A stretch of DNA of 8,552 nucleotides from Proteobacteria bacterium UBA5122 (GTDB lineage Bacteria; Pseudomonadota; Gammaproteobacteria; Tenderiales; Tenderiaceae), in the NCBI GenBank assembly GCA_002415485.1, contig DHYU01000042.1, positions 52,763 through 61,314 of the forward strand. Direction: 5' to 3'. The position numbers and the translations under genes are program-made. A model generated the notes under the pieces. That model was given only the letters and a program-made list of their open reading frames with translations. It ran no database searches and was not told the DNA's origin. Below, piece after piece: positions 1 to 7,295 of the stretch. Position 1 is the first letter of the stretch. Every line of letters begins with the position of its first letter.

Positions 1-51
1 AACGACGATGGCGATCACGAACACGAAGCGAAAACCGCCGATGTATCTTAA
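1..51 (+). CDS. Possible 3' end of the upstream operon gene (partial; MksE/JetB candidate)
   Basis: Reading from base 1 gives 16 codons without a stop (NDDGDHEHEAKTADVS) ending in TAA at 49-51. The tail is acidic and hydrophilic, as expected for the C-terminus of a soluble protein. It overlaps the start of the SMC-like gene, as is common in tightly coupled operons. MksB/JetC genes are normally preceded by mksE/jetB, so that is the likely identity by context only. Sixteen residues carry no family signal. The frame beginning at base 3 also stays open until a TGA near 110, so even the choice of frame is uncertain. Confidence 0.35.
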   Translation, partial: NDDGDHEHEAKTADVS

Positions 52-3000
52 GAAATTTATCTACGTCAATTGGGGCAACATCCCTCACCTGGAATTTGAA
101 TTCGGCCCGGTGAATCTGCTCTCGGGCGGCAATGGTTCGGGCAAGACCACCGCCGCCGATGCGATCCAGACCATCATGACCGCGGCGCACGAGAACCTGT
201 TTCAGTACAACCCCGGTCAGGACGAATCGACCCAACGCAGCCGCGGCAAACGCGTGCGCACACTGGCCTCGTATGTGCTCGGCTGTGATGACGGCAGTTA
301 CGCCCGCCTCGACCCGACCGATGGTTATCTCGCCGCGATCTTTCATCCCACACAAGGCGAATCGGCCGAACCGTTTACCGCGATCATCGGCGTGCGCGCG
401 TGGCTCGATCAAAGTGGCAATCAACACGTGGCGCGTCAGGAAGACATCGCCTTCATCATCATGCCCGGCGAACAGCTGAGCCTCGACAAGCTGCTGCGCG
501 AAGACAAGGCCGGCAAATGGATCACGCCGCTCGATCAACTGCCTGCGCTGCTGACACGCGAATACGGCCAGCGCGCCGTTGAAAAATACGACACCAAAAA
601 AGGCTACCTGCGCCGCCTGTACGCCATCCTCAAGGGGCGGCGCGACAGCGTCACCGAACGCGAGGCGATGTCGGCGGCCAAGGCCTTCTCACGTTTCATG
701 GCCTACAAACCTGTGCAGAGCATCAACAAGTTTGTCGCCGAAGAGATCCTCGAACCGAAGGCACTGGATGAGGCCATCCATTCGATCTCGGCCCAGCTCA
801 AGACCATCCATGCGATGGAGCGCGACGCGGCGCAATTGGTCGAATCGATCGAGATCCTGAATCAGGCACGCGGACAGGCGCACAGCTACATCGATCAGTG
901 GATCGAACTGAACACACTCGACTACAGCCTGGCGCTGCACGATTACAACGCACGCCAGCGGCAATACGTCGACGCCAAACAGGCGCAGACCGATCTGCGC
1001 GCTCAACTCGACGATAATCAACGTCAGGCCAAACTGGCGCAACAACGGCGCGAACAGGCGCGTGATCAACTGGTCGAACTGGAGGCGCAGCGCAAGGGCA
1101 TCGCCTCGTTGCAGGAAAAGGATCAACTCGAGGTCCGCATCCAACAACAACAGACGGCGCTGATCGAACAGACCCAACGGCTCTACGCACAGGAACAACA
1201 ACGCCAGCGTCAGCTCAAGGCCACGCAGACCATCAGCCATCACCTGCAGGCCGCCGATCTGGCGATGCAGATGCCACTGGCGGCCGATCTGAATACACTC
1301 AGCCTCGCCAAGCAACTGCTCAAACACGATGGCGCGCTGGAACTGGCCGTTAATCAGTTACTGAATCGCGACCTGACCAACGACCTCAGTGCGCTCGAAC
1401 AGAAACTCGATGCCGCGCGTCACAGTCAGCAGCTGCATCATCAATGGCATAGCCTGTGGCATCAGCAGGATGACGGTCAGTTGCAGGAACAACTGTCACG
1501 CCTCGCCCATCGCCGTGAACAGCACTACGAACAACTCAAGGGCCAGCGCGCGCGCAAACAACACGAGATCGAACGCCTGCAACAACATCAGGTCAATTAT
1601 CCGCCGTATGTCGAACGCGCGTTGGCGGCGCTGCGCCAACACTGCCCACAGTCTGATCCACGCGTGTTGTGCGATCACATCGAGGTCACCGATGAACGTT
1701 GGCAGGCGGCGATTGAAGGGTATTTGGGCGGCGCCCGTTTCTCGATCCTGGTCGAGCCGGCCTATGAGGCCGAGGCGATACGCATCGTGCGCGCCATGCC
1801 GGGCCGCGACAATCGCGCCCGCATCATCCAGGGCGACAAGGCGATGCAGGATTGTGATCGGCTGACGCTTGACGCCAATTCGATCATATCGGTGCTGGAA
1901 TTCAGCCACGCCACCGCCCGCCATTACGTGATGGCCAGTTATGGCAGCGTATTGCGCGTCGACTCCGCCGAGGAATTGCGTCAAACACGCCGCGGCCTGA
2001 CGATGGAAGGCATGGCCTCCGGCAACTATTCGATGTGGCGTTGCGACATCGACGACGCCGATCTGGTGTTTGGCCACGGCGCACGGCAACGCGCGCTACA
2101 GGCCAAACAACTGGAACTGCAAAAGCTGGACAGCGAATGGCAACAGGCCAACGATCTGCTGCAACAAGGCCGCGAACTGCTGCGCGCCGTCAACGAACTC
2201 AAACCGCTCAGCCATGCCGATCAACTGGCCGACATCCTCGGCCTGCATCGCGAATTGCAAAAGCTCGAAAATCTACTCGGCCAATTGGATTACAGCGAAC
2301 ACGAGGAACTGGAGCAACAACTCGGCCTACTGCGTAACAAAGAGACCGAATTGCGCGAAGAGGAGAATCAGCTCAAGGTCAAGGAAGGCGAACTGCAATC
2401 AGACCTGCGCAAGATCGGCGATGCCTGCAAAAAACTCAGCGACATCCAATCGCAAGAGCAGGAGAAGGTCGATCAATGCGAACACAATCTGCAACAGATC
2501 GCCGGCAGCTGGGCATCCTTTGATGTCGATCAACGCCTGCGTTATGCCGAACAAGAGGCCAAGGATCTCAACCGCGACTTTGCGGCCAATCAACGTGAAG
2601 AGATCCTCAAACAACTGAGCGCCAGCGAACGGCGCATGGGCGATGCGATCAACAAACACAATCAACACTGCCGTCCCAGTGATACCGTGCTCTATCACGC
2701 CTTCGACAATGCCTACGACGCCAAGCTATTCAGCGCCATCTGTGGTTTGGAGAAGGAGATCGACCGTGTGTATAACGGCCTCAAGAACAACATCCTGGTC
2801 GAGAAACATCAGGCGCTGACCAAACTCAAGGCCAGCTTCAACAATGCCTTTGTCACGCACCTGTGTCATTCGATCTATCAGGCGATCAACGATGGTCAGC
2901 GTCAGATCGAACAACTCAATAAAGAACTACAGCATCACCGCTTCGGTGCCGACCGCGAGACCTTCCGTTTCGATAGCGACTGGATCCCTGAATTCCGCGA

Positions 3001-3667
3001 CTATGCGCGTTTCTTTGAAGAAGTGATCAAGACACCGATGGGCGATGACGTGACCTTGTTCGAGGCCGAGCTATCGCAAAAGTCTGCCGCCGTGCGCGAT
3101 CAATTGATGGCCATGCTGCTGGCCGATGATGAACAAAAGGCACTGCGCGATCTGGAACGCATCGCCGACTATCGCAACTATCGCCGTTACGAGATCTACA
3201 AAGAGGTGGAAGGTAAACCACCGATCGCACTCAGCGAATACGGCACCGGCTCCGGCGGTCAGCTGGAGACACCCGCCTACATCATCCGCTCTGCGGCGAT
3301 CACCTCTGCGTTTAGATTCAGCGAAGGCCAAAACCACCTGCGCATGGTACTGGTCGACGAGGCCTTCTCAAAGATGGATGAAACCCGCTCACGCGAGGTC
3401 ATCAACTACCTCACCGAGACGCTCGGCCTGCAGTTGGTCTTCATCATGCCGACCAGCAAGTGCGGTCCGTTCATGGACCTCATCAGCAACGAGTTTGTAT
3501 TTGCCAAATGTCCGAGTGATCTGCCACGCGGCCAATTGAAGACCCGCGTCTTCGTCGACCGCAAACGCTGCAACCAGGAAAAGATCAAGGCGCTATGGGC
3601 CAACCATCGCAAGGTCACGCTGGAACAGGCCGAGTTTGATTTCATGCAAGAAGTACTCAGCGATTAA
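8..3667 (+). CDS. SMC-like ATPase of the MksB/JetC (COG4913-type) family
   Basis: This is a large SMC-like ATPase, the motor subunit of an MksBEF condensin or Wadjet-type complex. Such complexes fold or extrude DNA, and Wadjet restricts plasmids. The N-terminal head has a Walker A motif, GGNGSGKT, at residues 40-47. Gln-rich coiled coil runs through about 285-520 and again through about 700-900. Between them lies a globular hinge (about 531-690) with the motif WQAAIEGYLG at 565-574. The C-terminal head carries an ABC signature-like GTGSGGQ (1079-1085) and a Walker B, VLVDEAF, with D1117 and E1118. The segment GLQLVFIMP (1140-1148) follows in place of a typical SMC His switch. The length of 1219 residues fits the family. 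The start is uncertain: ATG at 8 gives the longest form, but ATG at 41 (MYLKKFIYVNWG) begins exactly at the conserved head and overlaps the putative upstream stop by 11 nt. Neither start has a clear visible Shine-Dalgarno. No JetD/MksG nuclease gene follows within the window. Family assignment is confident; choosing Mks over Wadjet is not possible from this gene alone. Confidence 0.9.
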   Translation: MAITNTKRKPPMYLKKFIYVNWGNIPHLEFEFGPVNLLSGGNGSGKTTAADAIQTIMTAAHENLFQYNPGQDESTQRSRGKRVRTLASYVLGCDDGSYARLDPTDGYLAAIFHPTQGESAEPFTAIIGVRAWLDQSGNQHVARQEDIAFIIMPGEQLSLDKLLREDKAGKWITPLDQLPALLTREYGQRAVEKYDTKKGYLRRLYAILKGRRDSVTEREAMSAAKAFSRFMAYKPVQSINKFVAEEILEPKALDEAIHSISAQLKTIHAMERDAAQLVESIEILNQARGQAHSYIDQWIELNTLDYSLALHDYNARQRQYVDAKQAQTDLRAQLDDNQRQAKLAQQRREQARDQLVELEAQRKGIASLQEKDQLEVRIQQQQTALIEQTQRLYAQEQQRQRQLKATQTISHHLQAADLAMQMPLAADLNTLSLAKQLLKHDGALELAVNQLLNRDLTNDLSALEQKLDAARHSQQLHHQWHSLWHQQDDGQLQEQLSRLAHRREQHYEQLKGQRARKQHEIERLQQHQVNYPPYVERALAALRQHCPQSDPRVLCDHIEVTDERWQAAIEGYLGGARFSILVEPAYEAEAIRIVRAMPGRDNRARIIQGDKAMQDCDRLTLDANSIISVLEFSHATARHYVMASYGSVLRVDSAEELRQTRRGLTMEGMASGNYSMWRCDIDDADLVFGHGARQRALQAKQLELQKLDSEWQQANDLLQQGRELLRAVNELKPLSHADQLADILGLHRELQKLENLLGQLDYSEHEELEQQLGLLRNKETELREEENQLKVKEGELQSDLRKIGDACKKLSDIQSQEQEKVDQCEHNLQQIAGSWASFDVDQRLRYAEQEAKDLNRDFAANQREEILKQLSASERRMGDAINKHNQHCRPSDTVLYHAFDNAYDAKLFSAICGLEKEIDRVYNGLKNNILVEKHQALTKLKASFNNAFVTHLCHSIYQAINDGQRQIEQLNKELQHHRFGADRETFRFDSDWIPEFRDYARFFEEVIKTPMGDDVTLFEAELSQKSAAVRDQLMAMLLADDEQKALRDLERIADYRNYRRYEIYKEVEGKPPIALSEYGTGSGGQLETPAYIIRSAAITSAFRFSEGQNHLRMVLVDEAFSKMDETRSREVINYLTETLGLQLVFIMPTSKCGPFMDLISNEFVFAKCPSDLPRGQLKTRVFVDRKRCNQEKIKALWANHRKVTLEQAEFDFMQEVLSD

Positions 3668-3713
3668 GACAATAACAAGCTCACCCAAACGCCCAGGCAA
3701 GTTAAAAACCCTA

Positions 3714-3748
3714 CTGCCGCAGTGTTAGACGATAAAACTCTGCGGCAG
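3714..3748. repeat. Paired CTGCSGCAG palindromes forming a 9-bp inverted repeat
   Basis: CTGCCGCAG (3714-3722) and CTGCGGCAG (3740-3748) are exact reverse complements separated by 17 nt. Each arm is also a self-palindrome around a central base: ACTGC-C-GCAGT at 3713-3723 and CTCTGC-G-GCAGAG at 3738-3750. The centres are 26 bp apart. Such pairs can be dimeric repressor operators or a long-loop hairpin. There is no T-run after the second arm, so a Rho-independent terminator is unlikely. Confidence 0.6.
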
Positions 3749-3778
3749 AGAATGCCACGTCCACACCCTGCTCATGCA

Positions 3779-3805
3779 GTACGTACGATCATGGATCGTG
3801 CGCAC
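3779..3805. repeat. Strong hairpin, 12-bp arms with a 3-nt loop
   Basis: The arms at 3779-3790 and 3794-3805 pair at 10 of 12 positions, with a perfect 6-bp core (ACGATC/GATCGT) around the loop ATG. The two non-Watson-Crick positions would be one G-U and one A-C in RNA. It is enclosed by weaker outer arms, GAATGCCA (3750-3757) and TGACATTC (3816-3823), which pair at 7 of 8. No T-tract follows. It could be a structured RNA segment, a transcription pause or attenuation site, or a repeat-element remnant. Confidence 0.5.
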
Positions 3806-3814
3806 ATTGTATGC

Positions 3815-3843
3815 CTGACATTCCCTCAATTCGATTGCTTAAT
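3815..3843 (+). promoter_or_regulatory. Candidate sigma-70 promoter for the AmiC-PAS-GGDEF-EAL gene
   Basis: CTGACA (3815-3820, 5/6 to the -35 consensus) is followed after 17 nt by CTTAAT (3838-3843, 4/6 to the -10 consensus). A start near 3850 would leave a leader of about 165 nt, rich in A and T. The -35 box overlaps the outer arm of the hairpin described above. Other AT-rich hexamers downstream (for example around 3922-3929) could serve instead, but none has a good -35 partner. Confidence 0.25.
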
Positions 3844-4001
3844 ATTTTAACGAGCACTTAACAAAGATAATCCGTAAATACACGTAAAAACCCTTACTAG
3901 AAGTATTTCGTAGGCATTATTTATATATTTTTTGTTAAACATTTATTCAGACCATCACACCCCCGTCGATAACCATCTACCATTCCAAGTATAGGGACCA
4001 T

Positions 4002-4006
4002 AAAGG
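4002..4006 (+). promoter_or_regulatory. Ribosome binding site for the sensor gene
   Basis: AAAGG lies 8 nt upstream of the ATG at 4015. The conserved ligand-binding domain starts by residue 5 of this reading frame, so site and homology agree on this start. Confidence 0.6.
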
Positions 4007-4014
4007 TTATCGTT

Positions 4015-7000
4015 ATGAATGAACCGGTCAAATTGGGATTAATGCCCCCGCTTACAGGCATCGTCTCCTTATACGGGCAAGAAATCACCTGGGCGGCGCA
4101 GATCGCCTGCATGGAAATCAACGAACGTGGTGGCGTATTAGGCAGGCCGCTGGAGATTGTGATTGAAGACGACGGCAGCTTACCTGAAACTGCCGTCCCT
4201 GCCGCGCTCAAACTTGTCCAAGACCACAAGTGTTCCGCCATCATCGGCAACCTGCTATCCAACTCACGCATTGCCGTTGCCAATCGTGTGACTGAGCCGC
4301 TAAAAGTTCCATATCTAAATTTTTCTTTTTATGAAGGTGGAATTCGCGGCAAGTATTTCTTTAGCTTTTCCGCACTGCCCAACCAGCAGATCGATAAGAT
4401 GATCCCGTACATGGCAGAGCTGTTTGGCCCCAAGTTCTTCTTTGCCGGTAATAACTATGAGTGGCCGCATGGCTCTATCGATGCCGCCAAACGCTCGCTG
4501 GTCAGTTTCGGTGGCGAAGTGGTGGGCGAAGAGTATTTCGACATCGGTACCGATGATTTTCACGCACTGTTAGAAGATGTGGCCCGTTCAGGCGCCGATG
4601 TCTTTGTGCCTTATGCTGCGGGTGCCGATCAATTCAACCTCCTTACCCAATTTACAGAACACGGATTAAAAGACCGCATGGCCGTGGTCATGGGCCATTA
4701 TGATGAGGCCATGGCGCAATTATTGCCCCCGCATGTGCGCGAAGGCTTCTTTTCGAGTAACACCTACTTCATGTCCATCGACAACGAGGCCAACCACCGC
4801 TACCTGAAACGCCTGGCGGATCTGCCAGATGTGACGGGCATCTGTCCGCATGGCAACGGTGTGCTCACCAATTTTGGTGAAGGGACTTATCTCTGTGTCC
4901 ATGCCTTTGCCAAGGCAGCCAATCTCGCTCGATCGCTGGAGGCGGACGACCTGGCCCAGGCATTAAAGACCATTCAGATCGACGGCCCACAAGGGCCTGT
5001 CATCATGGATCCCAATACCCATCATGCCCATGTCAACACCTATCTATCTCGCTGCGATGAGCTCGGTTATTTTCACATCGAACAGAGCTTTGGACTGATC
5101 GCACCAGACACCCCGGAACGCTATCGTCAGGACAACAGAGAAGGCTCGATCGAGGAATCAGAGTTTGATAACACCAATATCGTCAAACTCAATCAATTGC
5201 CTGGAAATCCTGTCGCAATTCTCATCACAGATGCCGATTTTGTGATTACCTCTTGCAACGCCTACAGTCATATCCTGTTTGACAAAAAAAACGTCCGCGA
5301 CATGATTGGCGAGACGCTGCAAGAGTTCTTCAGCGGCTATTTGCCGTTCGACAACGTAATACAAAAGCTCAATCAATTTGGCCATTGGCATGGTCAGATC
5401 ACCATCACCAAGAACTCAAAAAGCGTCCCTATCAAGGTGATGATCGAACGCACAGACCAACCTAACAGCGATGGTCTCATCGTGACATGCAAGGTCAGTC
5501 ATCAGCGCCCAAGCCGTGACACTGCCGACAGCAAGATTCTGGACATGGCCGACATCGCCATTCTGGCGATCAATGAAAAAGGCATCATCATCCAGGCCAA
5601 CAAGTCGGCTGGCCGTGTATTTGAATATCCCCAGCAAGAGCTGATCGGTTTGGCACTCAACAATTTGATTCCTCCCCATTTACGCCAGCGCCACAACAAG
5701 CACATCAAACACTTTATGAAATCACCCGAGTCTGAACGCGAGATGGGGGTGCGGGGTGAGATCACCGGCTACCGCAAAAATGGCACCTTCTTCCCTGCCG
5801 AGGCCTCCATCTCTAAATTCAGTGGTGTCAACGGCACTACATTGGTGGCGACCATCCGCGACATCAGCAAACGTAAAAGACAGGAAGAGGCCTTGGTCTG
5901 GAGGGCGACCCACGACGCCCTCACCGGGCTCCCCAACCGCAGCCTGATCCTGGAGCGCCTTGATAACTCATTAAAACGGGCCGACCGTAACCAAGGCTGC
6001 GTTGCCTTGATGTTTATCGATGTCGATGAATTCAAACTGATCAATGATCACCACGGCCATGGTTATGGGGATGAGTTCCTGAAAGAAATATCCAAACGTT
6101 TCCTCTTTTCTGTGCGCCCCGGTGATACCGTCGCCCGCTTTGGTGGCGATGAATTCATGGTGTTGTGTGACGATGTACAAAACCTATCCGATGTCGGCGA
6201 ACTGGCCGAAAAACTGATCGCAGTTGCCAAACAACCCGTCATGATCGACAACGAGGAGTTTTTCCCGTCGGTCAGCATCGGCATCGCCTTGGGATATGAC
6301 TCGTCCACCAGTGCCGACGAGCTGATGCGCAATGCCGACGTTGCCATGTACGATGTTAAGTCCAAAGGCCGTGATGGCTGGCGTTTATTTAATACCAGCA
6401 TTCGGCAGATGTCCGAACGCCACCTCAAGATCGCCAATGGCCTGCGCCAAGCGGTAGAGAAGAACGAGTTGCGCGTGTTTTTCCAGCCCATCGTCGATGC
6501 ACGTCAACATCACATCATTGGTGCAGAGGCCTTGGTACGCTGGACTCATAACGGTGAGTTTATCTCCCCTGCCGAGTTTATCCCGGTCGCCGAGAGCAGC
6601 GGTGTCATTGGCCAGATTGGCAAATGGGTCTTTGAACAATCCTGCCAAAACCTCAAACAGTGGCAAGATATCACTGGCGTTAATGCACCCTACGTCTCGG
6701 TGAATCTCTCCGGCCGCCAGCTCAATAGCATCACATTGGCCGATGAATTCATCGACATCATGCGCCACACAGGCGTCACGAGTCAGAATGTCGTACTTGA
6801 GGTCACCGAGACCACGTTGATGACCAATGTGGTCACCGCCAGCGAAACGCTGAACAAGTTTGGCCAACACGGCCTGGGCCTGTCGATTGATGACTTTGGC
6901 ACCGGCTACTCATCACTCAGCCGCATTACCGATCTCCCCGTCACCATCCTCAAGGTCGATCGTGCCTTTATCACCGACATTGAAGAGAATGACAGCCACC

Positions 7001-7230
7001 GCACCATCACCGGCGCAATCATCGATATGGCCCATCGGCTCAATCTTAAGGTCACTGCGGAAGGGGTGGAAACCACCGGACAACTCAATGCACTACAGGC
7101 CATGGGCTGTGAATTGATCCAGGGTTATTACTTTTATAAACCAATGCCGGCACAGGATTTTCTGGCACTGATCAAGACACAATGTCTGGCCCAAGACGAG
7201 GCACAGACTCACCCCAGGTCCTCGGCCTAA
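4015..7230 (+). CDS. Cytosolic AmiC-like receptor fused to PAS-PAS-GGDEF-EAL (cyclic di-GMP turnover)
   Basis: A 1071-residue multidomain sensor that probably makes and/or degrades cyclic di-GMP in response to a small ligand. Residues about 5-375 resemble AmiC, the cytosolic amide-binding member of the periplasmic-binding-protein fold. Matching segments are GNLLSNSR (78-85), SFYEGG (104-109), GNNYEWPHGS (145-154) and DGPQGPV (323-329). There is no signal peptide and no membrane segment, so the receptor acts in the cytoplasm. PAS1 covers about 396-495 and PAS2 about 508-620. GGDEF (about 632-790) keeps THDALTGLPNR, an intact GGDEF motif (710-714) and an inhibitory I-site R701-P-G-D704 five residues upstream. 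EAL (about 808-1058) keeps EALVRW (838-843), VNLSGRQL, EVTET, DDFGTGYSSL (959-968), KVD (980-982) and EGVET (1016-1020). Both enzymes therefore look potentially active; which dominates cannot be read from sequence. PAS2 has His560 in a position resembling the heme ligand of FixL/DosP. The gene stands alone and ends just before a strong terminator. Domain calls are confident; the ligand is unknown. Confidence 0.93.
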   Translation: MNEPVKLGLMPPLTGIVSLYGQEITWAAQIACMEINERGGVLGRPLEIVIEDDGSLPETAVPAALKLVQDHKCSAIIGNLLSNSRIAVANRVTEPLKVPYLNFSFYEGGIRGKYFFSFSALPNQQIDKMIPYMAELFGPKFFFAGNNYEWPHGSIDAAKRSLVSFGGEVVGEEYFDIGTDDFHALLEDVARSGADVFVPYAAGADQFNLLTQFTEHGLKDRMAVVMGHYDEAMAQLLPPHVREGFFSSNTYFMSIDNEANHRYLKRLADLPDVTGICPHGNGVLTNFGEGTYLCVHAFAKAANLARSLEADDLAQALKTIQIDGPQGPVIMDPNTHHAHVNTYLSRCDELGYFHIEQSFGLIAPDTPERYRQDNREGSIEESEFDNTNIVKLNQLPGNPVAILITDADFVITSCNAYSHILFDKKNVRDMIGETLQEFFSGYLPFDNVIQKLNQFGHWHGQITITKNSKSVPIKVMIERTDQPNSDGLIVTCKVSHQRPSRDTADSKILDMADIAILAINEKGIIIQANKSAGRVFEYPQQELIGLALNNLIPPHLRQRHNKHIKHFMKSPESEREMGVRGEITGYRKNGTFFPAEASISKFSGVNGTTLVATIRDISKRKRQEEALVWRATHDALTGLPNRSLILERLDNSLKRADRNQGCVALMFIDVDEFKLINDHHGHGYGDEFLKEISKRFLFSVRPGDTVARFGGDEFMVLCDDVQNLSDVGELAEKLIAVAKQPVMIDNEEFFPSVSIGIALGYDSSTSADELMRNADVAMYDVKSKGRDGWRLFNTSIRQMSERHLKIANGLRQAVEKNELRVFFQPIVDARQHHIIGAEALVRWTHNGEFISPAEFIPVAESSGVIGQIGKWVFEQSCQNLKQWQDITGVNAPYVSVNLSGRQLNSITLADEFIDIMRHTGVTSQNVVLEVTETTLMTNVVTASETLNKFGQHGLGLSIDDFGTGYSSLSRITDLPVTILKVDRAFITDIEENDSHRTITGAIIDMAHRLNLKVTAEGVETTGQLNALQAMGCELIQGYYFYKPMPAQDFLALIKTQCLAQDEAQTHPRSSA

Positions 7231-7239
7231 GCCTAAAAC

Positions 7240-7275
7240 ACAAGGCCCCGCAATTGCGGGGCCTTGTTTATTTTA
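7240..7275. terminator. Perfect 28-bp palindrome: bidirectional Rho-independent terminator
   Basis: Bases 7240-7267 form a perfect palindrome with arm ACAAGGCCCCGCAA. As RNA this is a GC-rich stem of about 12 bp with a 4-nt AATT loop. On the + strand it is followed by GTTTATTTT, ending the sensor transcript 10 nt after its stop. On the - strand it is followed by TGTTTTAG, serving the convergent ParA operon. The position between convergent units fits shared use. Confidence 0.9.
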
Positions 7276-7277
7276 AA

Positions 7278-7295
7278 TCAAGTCAAGAGACTCGA
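7278..7295 (-). terminator. Weak hairpin directly after the 59-codon gene
   Basis: On the - strand TCGAGTC (7295-7289) and GACTTGA (7284-7278) form a 7-bp stem with one G-U pair and a TCTT loop, followed by only three T. It starts immediately after the stop codon. It may help 3'-end formation or block read-back, but the strong palindrome just beyond is the more likely terminator. Confidence 0.3.

Larger units (their letters stand above)
3703..3898 (+). repeat. Near-identical direct repeat pair (13/14 nt) about 180 bp apart
   Basis: The sequence TAAAAACCCTACT at 3703-3715 recurs as TAAAAACCCTTACT at 3885-3898, differing by one inserted T. The two copies bracket the palindromes and hairpin between them. 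They could be recognition sites, remnants of a small mobile element, or chance. The copies are real; their meaning is unknown. Confidence 0.5.
3668..4014. other. 347-bp intergenic region with structured DNA and an AT-rich leader
   Basis: No convincing gene lies between the SMC stop and the sensor start. The first half (3703-3823) is rich in inverted repeats, listed separately. The second half (about 3830-3960) is strongly AT-rich and probably holds the promoter and leader of the downstream gene. No T-tract follows any of the hairpins, so no standard intrinsic terminator for the SMC gene is evident. Confidence 0.7.

Noticed and set aside
689..1327. Long antisense ORF (212 codons) inside the SMC gene
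   Set aside because: It is a shadow of the repetitive Gln/Leu-rich coiled-coil coding sequence; the + strand frame has full conserved motifs and the antisense product has none.
3670..3730. Integron attC-like site (GTTAGAC at 3724-3730 fits GTTRRRY)
   Set aside because: No matching RYYYAAC box at the correct side and no complementary L boxes; the fit is a single 7-mer.
3714..3760. Rho-independent terminator of the SMC gene
   Set aside because: The inverted repeat has a 17-nt loop and is followed by AGAATGCC rather than a T-run.
3752..3850. 32-codon ORF in the intergenic gap, in frame with the SMC gene beyond its stop (open for about 60 codons after TAA)
   Set aside because: No well-placed ribosome binding site, no recognisable sequence, and an open stretch of this length is expected by chance a few percent of the time. 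It also overlaps the hairpin.
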